Both the position numbers and the translations under genes were made by a program. A DNA stretch of 64,000 nt from an uncultured Thalassotalea sp. GTDB lineage: Bacteria > Pseudomonadota > Gammaproteobacteria > Enterobacterales > Alteromonadaceae. A model generated the notes under the pieces. It saw only the letters and a list, made by a program, of their open reading frames with translations. It ran no database searches and was not told the DNA's origin. Location: positions 310,001 to 374,000 of the forward strand of contig CANMZP010000001.1 in assembly GCA_947502355.1 (NCBI GenBank), given 5' to 3'. Every line of letters begins with the position of its first letter. The first letter of the stretch is position 1. Shown piece after piece: positions 10,101-18,139 of the stretch.

Positions 10101-10261
10101 CCATATAAGGCATAACAAATGGCGTGCAATATGGATGATTTACCGGCCCCCGTTGGTCCATCAATTAAAAATAACGGGCTGTCACCTAGCTGTTCAAAAT
10201 CAATCTCTGCGGTTTGCGCAAATGGCCCAAAGGCTTGCATTTCAAGGGTATGTAACTGCAT
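7193..10261 (-). CDS. sbcC: Exonuclease subunit SbcC
   Basis: The 1022-residue Rad50-like ATPase of the SbcCD nuclease, which opens DNA hairpins and trims protein-blocked ends. The N-terminus has LHTLEMQAFGPF and the Walker A motif GPTGAGKSS. Two very glutamine-rich coiled-coil arms surround the zinc-hook motif CPVCG near residue 510. The C-terminus holds the signature LSGGESFLASL and the Walker B FIDEGFGSLD. The start codon overlaps the stop of sbcD (TAATG), so the two subunits are translationally coupled, as expected for a heterotetramer. The glutamine runs are unusually dense but the frame is intact. Confidence 0.97.
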   Translation of the reverse strand: MQLHTLEMQAFGPFAQTAEIDFEQLGDSPLFLIDGPTGAGKSSILHAICYALYGETTDSARKEIGLRCDHAKDELLTQVSLTFSIGKQKYRIERIPTQQRKQKRGEGFTEQKSQAHLLKIDEDGSEQTLVAKKKTEADERIKQIIGLSAEQFRQVMVLPQGKFRELLLAKSDERQAIFSTLFQTEIYKHIEQILKDKAASIEREYKRFEERIHESLSEVQVADVEQLQAKINSEAQQGELLSQQKQLAETVKQQAHNELQAASKLAELFSQQTQKQQQLTAHHEQRKTIAQMQEQLHDAQKAAKIDNVYQTLQQLQSDVDKQKHSQQQVTTLCEQQQKKVVEDNKAYTKAEQQYQQRDAVLAELEQLKVYASRWQTLQQHSSHLKQCQQNVEQANQQIEQLTKQHEELVTRSQKGEVYVNELEQQIAQIATIQLSINQQGQRVDLLTGLQQHTTEQQNLEQQCQQTQQTQLTCQQAYLQAEQSANHLEQQWVANQAAVLATTLQDQQPCPVCGSSQHPMPAHQQADHTLVNKEQIEQARANQQSKQQELHKQNTLLAKLQQSLQLSQQQGQQLTQQLGDDGHLDLATEQQQLANLQAQLTQLNALQAKLQPAKDKLASMQAKITPVEAQIAQVQQNLPHITEQAIIAQTEQQNLLQGIEEAYRVPGKIEQGLNEKQQQLSQLEQQWQSAQQVRSQSETQLTALSSQREEISKSLQQLTTRLDAQLQGWQSALEQSGFASQDAFANSRLNVEEHQRLAKQLEDYNRKGTELNSQLSLLADQLEAKSPPDVTTQQDKTSKADEQALQAQKAWSDQQVTLAKLTGVAEKVTQLETEQGTNKAQYEVVGTMAKAAAGRGNVRVSLERFVLADLLDRVLTIASKRLHIMSKGQYQLVRQNEDQQKRNVTAGLDLAINDAYTGKTRPVATLSGGESFLASLSLALGLSDVVQQQSGGIKLDTLFIDEGFGSLDQESLQLAIQTLIDLQQSGRSIGIISHVSELKEQMALRINVTSTNHGSHVQTICDY

Positions 10262-11442
10262 TATTTGCCCTCAATTAGGGTTTTGGCCTGGGTAATGGTT
10301 TGCGCTAGCACGTGTTGTTGCGCTTCATTTAACTCGTGACTCATTACTTGCTCAAAAAAATCTTTAAACACTTGTTGCTCGTCCTGCTGGGCTTTACTTT
10401 GGCCAAAATCGGGCACATCCAAGCTCATATCATCACCTAAAGCACACGGACTTCGTTCGAGTTGTAATATGTTTGGGTAATACTTTCTCAGTCGGCCCAT
10501 GGGATCTAATATCACTTGCTTGTCCGTTAGACGCACCAGAATATAATCGTCTTTCGCGTCATCGTTTAGCGCATTGTCTAAAAGCGCTTCCATAGTGCCT
10601 TCAATAATACGCAAGTCATGCTTAGGTTTTAATGGCAACTGCTCCGTACTTACTTTGCCGTCCTTGTCGATATCCACTAAGGTGACGGCTTTTTTTTGCT
10701 TATATTCCGAGAACGAATATTTCAATAAACTGCCACTGTAGCGAATGGTTTTCTCACCCTTAAACTGTGGGCCATGCAAATGCCCTAACGCCACATAATT
10801 AAAATCAACCAAAGGCTGCCACGACACGCGGTCAGCACCGCCAATGGATAAGGGTCTTTCAGAGTCAGACTCGCTGGCCCCGTCAATAAAACAATGGCTT
10901 AGTAAAACGGCTGGAATATGTTGATGATGTGCTTGTTTATGGGCAAGGATCTTCTCTGCTAAATAGGTGTGCGCCTGATCGTAGGTTTTAAGGCTAGCAG
11001 CGTTTTCATCATCACAAAACGCTTCGCGCACCTGCACCGGATCATGGTAAGGAATACCATATACCGCGACGTCTTGTTCATCATTTTTTATGATCACAGG
11101 TACGGTAATGTCTTTTATTTGGGTCTGTATGTGCAATCCACTTTGTTGCATCCGTTTGGCACCAAAAGATAAACGTGGCCCGCTGTCATGGTTACCACTA
11201 ATGAGGATAACCGGAATCGACAACTGTGCTTCTAATCGACTAAAAAACTCATCAAGCGCTTGCACGGCATCTGCCGGAGGAATGGCCCGGTCATATATAT
11301 CACCACTAATAAGCAGCGCATCAATGTTATGCACCTTGGCGTATTCGAGCAATTGATTTAACACATACACTTGGTCTTCAAGCAAAGAAATGTTTTGAAA
11401 TAACCGGCCAATATGCCAGTCAGAGGTATGAATAAAGCGCAT
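10261..11442 (-). CDS. sbcD: Exonuclease subunit SbcD
   Basis: The 393-residue Mre11-like calcineurin-fold nuclease subunit of SbcCD. The N-terminal metal-binding motifs are intact: TSDWHIG, ISGDIYDRAIP, ISGNHDSGPRL, and LSHCFIDG followed by ALGHLHGPQ. The C-terminal capping domain is of normal length. It is the first gene of the sbcD-sbcC operon, which probably extends to the DnaQ-like exonuclease. Confidence 0.97.
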   Translation of the reverse strand: MRFIHTSDWHIGRLFQNISLLEDQVYVLNQLLEYAKVHNIDALLISGDIYDRAIPPADAVQALDEFFSRLEAQLSIPVILISGNHDSGPRLSFGAKRMQQSGLHIQTQIKDITVPVIIKNDEQDVAVYGIPYHDPVQVREAFCDDENAASLKTYDQAHTYLAEKILAHKQAHHQHIPAVLLSHCFIDGASESDSERPLSIGGADRVSWQPLVDFNYVALGHLHGPQFKGEKTIRYSGSLLKYSFSEYKQKKAVTLVDIDKDGKVSTEQLPLKPKHDLRIIEGTMEALLDNALNDDAKDDYILVRLTDKQVILDPMGRLRKYYPNILQLERSPCALGDDMSLDVPDFGQSKAQQDEQQVFKDFFEQVMSHELNEAQQHVLAQTITQAKTLIEGK

Positions 11443-11630
11443 TATATTCCTAAATTATTTAGCGACACGTTCCTGTGCAAACCGTTTATATCAATGAGGA
11501 TTGGTATTGCAAACTAAGTAAAAAGGCAGTCTAAACCATTCACACACTAATTCAAAGTGACTTAATTTAGCGCGCGAAAATAAGAAAGTGAGAGCGACTT
11601 TGTAGGATGAGTTTTTATAGAAGCTAAAAT

Positions 11631-11662
11631 GAAAACGCCTGATCCATAGATCAGGCGTTTTC
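11631..11662 (-). terminator. Rho-independent terminator left from a lost receptor gene
   Basis: A 14-bp perfect stem (GAAAACGCCTGATC and its complement) with a four-base loop is flanked by A and T runs, so it could work in both directions. It stands 36 bp beyond the stop codon of the receptor remnant on the minus strand. Confidence 0.8.
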
Positions 11663-11697
11663 ATTTTTTAAATGTTGATTAGCTAACGTAATTTACT

Positions 11698-11754
11698 TTA
11701 GAACGTCCAGTTAATGCCCATGTAGTAACGACGACCATTGGTCCACTCATTTAC
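11698..11754 (-). pseudogene. C-terminal remnant of a TonB-dependent receptor
   Basis: Read on the minus strand the segment encodes NEWTNGRRYYMGINWTF followed by TAA. This is the typical last beta strand of a TonB-dependent outer-membrane receptor, with the terminal aromatic residue needed for barrel assembly. An in-frame stop lies two codons before it, and no further receptor sequence can be followed. A terminator sits just downstream. I read it as the remaining 3' end of a deleted gene. Confidence 0.65.
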
Positions 11755-11968
11755 CTACAATTTACCTAAGTGTTTGTCATAGTAAGGTTTAAGTTTAGAA
11801 AGGTGCGATAAAGCATTGTGCTGGACATAATATCAAAAAATATGAGCTAATAAGTTTGCTAATGGTATGGATTTTTGCCTTTGTAAGCCTCAAAATGCCA
11901 TTAGCTTAATACACTTAAAACGTGTAAAGTCGACCTATTTAAAAACGACAACAAATGGTAGAAACGTG

Positions 11969-12766
11969 ATGTTCTCTTTTCTTTTTTCAAAAACCGAACC
12001 TCTGCTCGACGAAGCCAGTAGACAATGGCTAGAGGATTGCTTTATCTGGGCTACGGAGCACTTTGACGGTGCTTATATGCAAAATCAAAGTCAGTTAATT
12101 TTGCCGGATAACAACTTTTATCAAGGCCGCGTAGCCAGTATCCATGAAATGGCCGATAATATGTTCAACAACACCCTTAATTATGCGGGTTTACAGAACT
12201 GGCCAATTAAATTTGTGGAGCCACAATATTACAAACCCAATAACGTTGCCCAACTGAGTTTTGAAAATGGCCTACGCGGCGACAACACCCAAATTGCATG
12301 TGCTGACTACAGTGGAAAAGGCAGTGCTGAAATACTGGTAAGTTACCACCCAGGGCAAGTTAACCAACCACAGGATTTTATTGCTACTACGGCGCAAAAT
12401 TTGGCCACCATTTTAATCCAACAAGTTAAAGTGTTACCACCTGGTGGACAAGAATATGTAAAACAAGCCATTGATTTTTTAGCTTGTTTTATGGGGTTTG
12501 GGGTGATCATGGCCAATACGGCCTATCAATTTAAAGGCGGTTGCGGCAGTTGTAATAATGCCAATTTAAATCGTCTACCGGGCTTATCTGAACATGAGAC
12601 GTTATATGCTTTAGCACTTTTTTGTCAGCATAAAGGCATCGCTTTAAAGCCGGCACTCAAACATATAAAACAGCACCTCAAAAAGGCGGCTAAGCAAGCC
12701 ATCGAGGATTGTAAATCAACTAATTTGATGCAAAACAAGCAATCTCCTGCTTTAAGCGCTAGCTAG
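11969..12766 (+). CDS. Conserved-looking protein of unknown function
   Basis: A 265-residue soluble protein whose function I do not recognise. The ATG giving MFSFLFSKTEP was chosen; an upstream extension through a TTG is possible but adds sequence of poor quality. Around residue 200 a cysteine cluster, GGCGSCNN, precedes NLNRLPGLSEHETLYALALFC. This resembles a small metal-binding or regulatory motif. The C-terminus is rich in lysine and alanine. It is followed by methylglyoxal synthase after 59 bp on the same strand, so they may share a transcript. Confidence 0.75.
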   Translation: MFSFLFSKTEPLLDEASRQWLEDCFIWATEHFDGAYMQNQSQLILPDNNFYQGRVASIHEMADNMFNNTLNYAGLQNWPIKFVEPQYYKPNNVAQLSFENGLRGDNTQIACADYSGKGSAEILVSYHPGQVNQPQDFIATTAQNLATILIQQVKVLPPGGQEYVKQAIDFLACFMGFGVIMANTAYQFKGGCGSCNNANLNRLPGLSEHETLYALALFCQHKGIALKPALKHIKQHLKKAAKQAIEDCKSTNLMQNKQSPALSAS

Positions 12767-12825
12767 GTGATTTTTTTATCATTTAGGTTAGAATAAATTA
12801 ATTATCTATCAAATAAGAAGTAAAA

Positions 12826-13281
12826 ATGGAATATAAAACAGTTACCTCACCCGAAAAGAAGAACATTTCCCTAGTTGCTCACGACAATATGAAACCGGCG
12901 TTAATGTCTTGGTGTAAAAAACACAGTGACAAACTAAGTCAGCATACACTCTATGCAACGGGTACAACCGGGACTATCTTAAAAAAAGAAGCCGGACTTG
13001 ATGTAAATGCGTTGATCAGCGGTCCATTAGGTGGCGACCAACAAATTGGTGGCCTGATTGCTGAGCGTAAAATAGATATGATGATCTTCTTCTGGGATCC
13101 ATTAGAAGCACAGCCTCATGATCCAGATGTAAAAGCCTTATTGCGCCTAGCGGCGGTTTGGAATATTCCAGTGGCGTGTAATCACTCAACGGCTGATTTT
13201 TTGATTAACTCATCATTGTTTGATACAAGCTACCCGAAATCGATTCCTGATTACTCTAGCTACCTAACGGCTCGAACGTAA
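12826..13281 (+). CDS. mgsA: Methylglyoxal synthase
   Basis: A 151-residue enzyme converting dihydroxyacetone phosphate to methylglyoxal and phosphate, a bypass of lower glycolysis. The family features are intact: LVAHDNMK at the N-terminus, YATGTTG for phosphate binding, and [12 protein letters not shown] with the catalytic Asp. [20 protein letters not shown] and the closing [10 protein letters not shown] follow. Its length equals that of the E. coli enzyme. It is a cytoplasmic homohexamer in known cases. Confidence 0.96.
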   Translation: MEYKTVTSPEKKNISLVAHDNMKPALMSWCKKHSDKLSQHTLYATGTTGTILKKEAGLDVNALISGPLGGDQQIGGLIAERKIDMMIFFWDPLEAQPHDPDVKALLRLAAVWNIPVACNHSTADFLINSSLFDTSYPKSIPDYSSYLTART

Positions 13282-13290
13282 AAAATAAAT

Positions 13291-13392
13291 AATTAGGGTC
13301 AGATACAAATAAAAAAGTAATGTGTACCTGACCCCAATTTAATGTCGTACAAATTAATGTGTACCTGACCCCAATTTAATGCCGTACAATTT
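13291..13392. repeat. GGGGTCAG inverted repeat (copy 2) with 37-bp tandem duplication
   Basis: A degenerate left arm (AATTAGGGTCAGATAC) faces two right arms ending in CTGACCCCAATTTAATG. The right arm and its flank are tandemly duplicated with a 37-bp period and a few differences. It sits between convergent mgsA and the RDD gene and overlaps the RDD stop by two bases. It belongs to the same family as the copies near 6,463, 19,450 and 62,534. Confidence 0.75.
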
Positions 13393-14743
13393 AATGTTCA
13401 ATCACTGAGCTGCAATCGCTTTGGCCATTTTCCACAATGGGGTGGTGTTTGTCGTTAAATTCTTCAATCCGTTTTCGTGCTAGGGCAATAATTTGTGCAT
13501 CAACCACTTTTTTATCGTCGGTGACCACCGTTGCGGATATTTTATCGTGAATGGCCTGTCGATTCGGATCCCAGAAAACTTGCATAAAGCCTAATAACCC
13601 CGTGGCAAAGCCCGCACCATAACCACCATAGCGACCAAAACTGTCCCATACCGAAAGCGGCGTACCATCGAGTTGTTTTACCCGAATATTCATTAAGCGT
13701 TTACCCGGTGTTTGCCCCCCCCAGCGCGCCGTAAAGGCGGTAAAGTACAAAGCGGCCCAACCAAAGCTCAATCCTAAATCGTCAATAATCCCTTTAATGT
13801 ATTGTAAAAAGGAATATACGGGTCGATCTTCAGTAGGCTTGCTTGAAGGCCCTTTTGCCTCATTCGCCTGTTCAGGTTCGGTTAACGACTCGGCTTTAGA
13901 AGCATCAACTTTAGGCTCTGCGTTAACAGGCGGCTGTGGCGATGAAAGCTGTGCTAGCTCAGCTGCAGTTTTACTCAGGTTTTTATCATTTGTGCTTTCA
14001 TCATTCAAGCGACTTTCGTTCAAGCGTTTTTCCTGTTTACTGGTAATTAACGTTTGATACTCAGCCTGCAATGATTGCTTTAATTGCTCTTGCTCAGCGG
14101 CATCTAAAGGCACTTCCTGACTTATTTGGGCAAACAGTTTTTGCGCTTGCTCGTTCGTTATATCAAGTGCAATAGCCTGCTTTGGGATCTCTTGGAATAC
14201 GACCGAGTAACACGGTAAGTCCTGACAGTTTTTTTCTTTTAACTCGGATAATATTTTAATGGTGATGGCGGCGATTTGCAGTGATTGTTCGACGCTTAAC
14301 TCTTTTTCAATCGTCAGCTCATCATTAATCCCCGGCACAGGGTTATTTTGATTGCTCGTATCCTCTAAAAGCATTTTGTTAACCATTGGCGCCAATGTTT
14401 GCAGTAACACCACTAAAAAAATGAATGTGCCTGTAATTCGGAAAAACAACCGGCGTTTTCGTCCCCTTACCTTACCATTGGCTTTAAGTTGTGGTTTTCC
14501 TGAGGTTTTACCGGTTGAGCGGAATAAAAAGATGGCTAAAGCTATGGCTAATAGCTCACCGCCTGCGCTACTTAACATGGCAATAATCAGCATATCAACG
14601 GCTATCGCTATAGCCCGTTTATAAGGGCTGGCAATGGCATCGCCAAATAGGTTGGTGTCCAATTTAAAGGCAAAAGGGGTAATGACCTCTTGGGTTTCAT
14701 CAAAGGTAAGCTTTTTTCGTGATTTGCTAAATAACTGTTTCAA
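13391..14743 (-). CDS. RDD-family membrane protein
   Basis: A 450-residue inner-membrane protein of the RDD family. The N-terminal RDD-like helices contain ASPYKRAIAIAVDML, with the conserved Arg and Asp at the membrane face. A further helix near residue 105 follows. A long soluble, charged loop (about residues 130-310) contains a CQDLPCY segment. A second RDD portion near the C-terminus has TPGKRLMNIRV and DPNRQAIHDKIS. The role of RDD proteins is poorly defined; transport has been suggested for some. It is the last gene of the MoxR-VWA-RDD operon, 23 bp after the VWA gene. Confidence 0.85.
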   Translation of the reverse strand: MKQLFSKSRKKLTFDETQEVITPFAFKLDTNLFGDAIASPYKRAIAIAVDMLIIAMLSSAGGELLAIALAIFLFRSTGKTSGKPQLKANGKVRGRKRRLFFRITGTFIFLVVLLQTLAPMVNKMLLEDTSNQNNPVPGINDELTIEKELSVEQSLQIAAITIKILSELKEKNCQDLPCYSVVFQEIPKQAIALDITNEQAQKLFAQISQEVPLDAAEQEQLKQSLQAEYQTLITSKQEKRLNESRLNDESTNDKNLSKTAAELAQLSSPQPPVNAEPKVDASKAESLTEPEQANEAKGPSSKPTEDRPVYSFLQYIKGIIDDLGLSFGWAALYFTAFTARWGGQTPGKRLMNIRVKQLDGTPLSVWDSFGRYGGYGAGFATGLLGFMQVFWDPNRQAIHDKISATVVTDDKKVVDAQIIALARKRIEEFNDKHHPIVENGQSDCSSVIEH

Positions 14744-14766
14744 TGAAACGACCCTATTTTCATTTG

Positions 14767-15939
14767 TTAAAGTAAATTTTTAATGCCATCGGACAGGCCA
14801 GCAAGTGTTAATGGAAACATCCGTTTTTCCATGACATCGCGCATAATGCCTATCGACTGATGCCAGTGCCAATGTTGTTCTGGTTGTGGATTTAACCAAA
14901 TGCAATTATCGAAATGATCGAGCACTCGGCGCATCCAGGCTTCTCCAGGCTCTTCGTTCCAATGTTCAACCGCGCCGCCCGGGTACGTTATCTCAAAGGG
15001 GCCCATCGTCGCATCGCCAACAAAGATGATTTTATAGTCTTTGGCAAAACGGTGCAGAATATCCCAAATATCGGTTGTTTGCTGATGACGTCTATGATTG
15101 TCCATCCACACCTTGTCGTACAAACAATTGTGGAAATAGAAAAACTCTAAATGCTTAAACTCGGTATGTACGGCTGAAAATAATTCTTCACACACTCGTA
15201 TGTGGGCATCCATTGAGCCACCCACATCAAAAAACATAAGTACTTTAATCGCGTTATGACGCTCGGGCTGCATTTTTAAATCGAGGTAGCCGGCATTTTT
15301 AGCCGTGGCTTTGATGGTGTTATCCATATCCAGCACCTCTTGGGCACCGGTGCGTGCAAATTGGCGTAACTTTCTAAGGGCAACCTTAATATTACGAGTG
15401 CCAATTTCTCGATTCGCATCAAGGTTTTGGTATTCGCGCTTATCCCATACTTTAGCCGCGGATTGATTGCGACTTTCTTTTTGACCAATACGAACACCGC
15501 CAGGATTATAACCATAGGCGCCAAACGGCGAGGTGCCACCAGTACCAATCCACTTGTTACCACCTTGGTGTTTGTCTTTTTGTTCTTCAAGGCGTTTTTT
15601 TAACGTCTCCATGAGTTCATCAAGATCCATTTTGGCTAACTGTTGCTTTTCCTCTTGGGTCAGGTGTTTTTCGAGTCCCTTTTCTAGCCATTCTTTCGGG
15701 ATATTCGATAAGTCCAAATCCAGTGATTCAACCCCTTCGAAAAAGTCGGCAAAGGCACGGTCAAAACGGTCAAAATGACTTTCATCTTTCACCATAATGA
15801 CCCGAGACAACACATAAAAATCATTGATAGAGCAAAACACCACCCGCTTTTCTAGCGCCCCAAGCAAGTCGAGTAGCTCGCGTAGGCTGCAAGGCACTTT
15901 GTATTCTTTTAGCTTGAAGAAAAACTCAATAAGCATCAA
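14767..15939 (-). CDS. VWA-domain (CoxE-like) protein
   Basis: A 390-residue cytoplasmic protein with an N-terminal helical region and a C-terminal von Willebrand A-like domain. The metal-site start is VLMFFDVGGSM, a DxGxS form of the MIDAS motif, and FVGDATMGPFE follows later. The middle has a glycine-rich stretch (GGTSPFGAYGYNPGG). Such CoxE-like proteins pair with MoxR AAA+ ATPases as chaperone-like partners for cofactor insertion or complex assembly. Here the MoxR gene lies 15 bp upstream in the same operon. Confidence 0.88.
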   Translation of the reverse strand: MMLIEFFFKLKEYKVPCSLRELLDLLGALEKRVVFCSINDFYVLSRVIMVKDESHFDRFDRAFADFFEGVESLDLDLSNIPKEWLEKGLEKHLTQEEKQQLAKMDLDELMETLKKRLEEQKDKHQGGNKWIGTGGTSPFGAYGYNPGGVRIGQKESRNQSAAKVWDKREYQNLDANREIGTRNIKVALRKLRQFARTGAQEVLDMDNTIKATAKNAGYLDLKMQPERHNAIKVLMFFDVGGSMDAHIRVCEELFSAVHTEFKHLEFFYFHNCLYDKVWMDNHRRHQQTTDIWDILHRFAKDYKIIFVGDATMGPFEITYPGGAVEHWNEEPGEAWMRRVLDHFDNCIWLNPQPEQHWHWHQSIGIMRDVMEKRMFPLTLAGLSDGIKNLL

Positions 15940-15954
15940 TATTACTCCGCTTTC

Positions 15955-16800
15955 TTAACGCTCACGACGAGATAAAAATGCCAGTTTTTCAAACAAATGC
16001 ACATCTTGCTCATTCTTTAATAGTGCACCATGCAACGGCGGAATGGTTTTATTTACATTGGTTTCGTGCAAGACTTCTTCGCTGATGTCTTCGGCCAGTA
16101 ATAATTTTAACCAGTCAATAAGCTCCGACGTTGATGGTTTTTTCTTTAATGCCGGAACGTCTCGTAAATTAAAAAACACCGCCAACGCTTCATCGAGCAG
16201 CTCTTGTTTTAAGTCTTTAAAATGCACATCTACGATGGATTGCATTTCTTCGCTATCTGGAAATTTAATGTAGTGAAAAAAACATCTTCGCAAAAAGGCA
16301 TCGGGTAATTCTTTTTCGTTGTTGGAGGTGATGATCACGATAGGACGCTGCTTTGCAACAACTTTCTCCTGTGTTTCGTACACATAGAACTCCATCTTAT
16401 CAAGCTCTAATAATAGGTCATTTGGGAATTCGATATCGGCTTTATCGATTTCATCAATCAATAACACTGGGCGTTTGTCTCGGCTAAAGGCCTCCCACAA
16501 TTTCCCTTTAACGATGTAATTGCCAATATCTTTAACTTTTTCATTGCCTAGCTGACTATCACGCAAGCGGGATACCGCATCGTATTCATATAAACCTTGC
16601 TGAGCGCGCGTAGTGGATTTTATATGCCACTGAATAAGCTCTGTATCTAAGGCTTTTGCCAACTCTTCGGCTAACATGGTTTTTCCTGTACCAGGCTCGC
16701 CTTTAATTAAAAGCGGCTTTTCCAATGCAATAGCCGCATTTACCGCTAATTGTAAATCGTCACTGGCGATATAATTTTGAGTACCTTTAAATGCTGTCAT
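15955..16800 (-). CDS. MoxR-family AAA+ ATPase
   Basis: A 281-residue AAA+ ATPase of the MoxR group. Walker A is GEPGTGKTM near residue 36, Walker B is LLIDEIDKAD, sensor 1 is IITSNNEKELPDAFLRRC with the arginine finger region, and the lid is short. Members act with VWA proteins as ATP-driven assembly factors, and such a partner follows directly. It is the first gene of a three-gene operon transcribed away from cysK. Confidence 0.93.
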   Translation of the reverse strand: MTAFKGTQNYIASDDLQLAVNAAIALEKPLLIKGEPGTGKTMLAEELAKALDTELIQWHIKSTTRAQQGLYEYDAVSRLRDSQLGNEKVKDIGNYIVKGKLWEAFSRDKRPVLLIDEIDKADIEFPNDLLLELDKMEFYVYETQEKVVAKQRPIVIITSNNEKELPDAFLRRCFFHYIKFPDSEEMQSIVDVHFKDLKQELLDEALAVFFNLRDVPALKKKPSTSELIDWLKLLLAEDISEEVLHETNVNKTIPPLHGALLKNEQDVHLFEKLAFLSRRER

Positions 16801-17010
16801 AGTGTTCCCGAGAATGAATATTTTTAAACATCAGTATGCTACAGAATTAGTGCAAAATTCATTTATTCCATTTTGTACTAAGATTATTAAAACAAATGGT
16901 TATTAGTTATAACGTCTTAATACTTCTGATTAAACAAAAAACCTGTAACCTTTATCTATATACCTATAATTTACTTTAACGTGATTTATGCACATTTCAA
17001 AGGATTAACA

Positions 17011-17979
17011 ATGACTAACATCTATCAAAACAACCCAGACTCGATTGGAAACACACCGCTAGTCAAACTAAACAGCGTTACTTCAGGTAATGTGTATGCA
17101 AAAATTGAAGCCAGAAACCCAAGCTTTAGCGTAAAGTGTCGAATCGGTGCCAATATGATTTGGGCAGCAGAGAAAGATGGTTCGTTAACCAAAGACATTA
17201 CCATAGTAGAACCAACCAGTGGTAACACGGGTATTGCCCTAGCGTTTGTTGCTGCAGCAAAAGGTTACAAGTTAATTTTAACCATGCCTAACACCATGAG
17301 TCTGGAGCGTCGTAAGCTATTAAAAGCCCTTGGCGCAGAGCTGGTCTTAACCGAAGGTGCCTTAGGTATGAAAGGGGCTATCGCCAAAGCAGAAGAAATT
17401 AAAGCACAAGCGCCAGAGAAAAACTTAATTTTAGGTCAGTTCGATAACCCGGCAAATCCTGAAATTCATGAAAAAACCACAGGTCCAGAAATTAACGCGG
17501 CCCTCAATGGCAATATTGATATTTTTGTTGCAGGTGTAGGTACCGGCGGTACCATTACGGGTGTTTCTCGTTATTTTAAAAACAACCTTGGCAAACAAAT
17601 ACAATCTATTGCAGTTGAACCAGAGGACTCGCCAGTTATTGGTCAAGCGCTTGCCGGAGATGAACTTACCCCTGGTCCTCATAAAATTCAAGGCATTGGT
17701 GCGGGCTTTATTCCGGGTAACCTAGATTTGGACTTGGTTGATGGCGTAGAACGTGTTTCTAACGACGATGCCATGGCGATGGCGCACCGCTTAATGAAAG
17801 AAGAAGGCATTTTAGCGGGGATCTCTTCTGGCGCTGCCGTGATAGCCGCTAAACGTTTGGCAGAAAAACCTGAAAATGCCGATAAAAATATTGTTGTTAT
17901 TTTGGCCAGTTCAGCAGAGCGTTACCTAAGTAGCCCACTGTTTGCCGATGAATTTACCGAAGCAGAATTAAACCAGTAA
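17011..17979 (+). CDS. cysK: Cysteine synthase A
   Basis: A 322-residue PLP enzyme making cysteine from O-acetylserine and sulfide. The PLP lysine lies in [11 protein letters not shown], the substrate-binding loop is [12 protein letters not shown], and the phosphate-binding glycine loop is [13 protein letters not shown]. The sequence is close to E. coli CysK rather than CysM. The ATG chosen follows an AAAGGA ribosome site by seven bases; an in-frame GTG 30 bases upstream is less likely. Its cysteine product is the sulfur donor used by cysteine desulfurases such as SspA further along, but this is a housekeeping gene. Confidence 0.96.
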   Translation: MTNIYQNNPDSIGNTPLVKLNSVTSGNVYAKIEARNPSFSVKCRIGANMIWAAEKDGSLTKDITIVEPTSGNTGIALAFVAAAKGYKLILTMPNTMSLERRKLLKALGAELVLTEGALGMKGAIAKAEEIKAQAPEKNLILGQFDNPANPEIHEKTTGPEINAALNGNIDIFVAGVGTGGTITGVSRYFKNNLGKQIQSIAVEPEDSPVIGQALAGDELTPGPHKIQGIGAGFIPGNLDLDLVDGVERVSNDDAMAMAHRLMKEEGILAGISSGAAVIAAKRLAEKPENADKNIVVILASSAERYLSSPLFADEFTEAELNQ

Positions 17980-18139
17980 AAGCGAATTCTTTAACCCATA
18001 TCAAATCTGTCCTATTAATTGGCCGGTAGCATACTTAAAATGATTATTTTTTAGTATGTTATTGGCTTATTTTTCTCTATACTCGTAGCCTTAATCGTAC
18101 ACTAGTACCAATTTTACCAAACTCGTTTAAGTATAAATA

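Larger units (their letters stand above)
11443..11968. other. 526-bp gap: receptor-gene remnant and terminator
   Basis: The gap holds a strong hairpin terminator and, just past it, the last 18 codons of a TonB-dependent receptor on the minus strand. Otherwise it is AT-rich sequence with no intact frame. It looks like the scar of a deleted receptor gene, of which only the 3' end and terminator remain. Confidence 0.6.
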
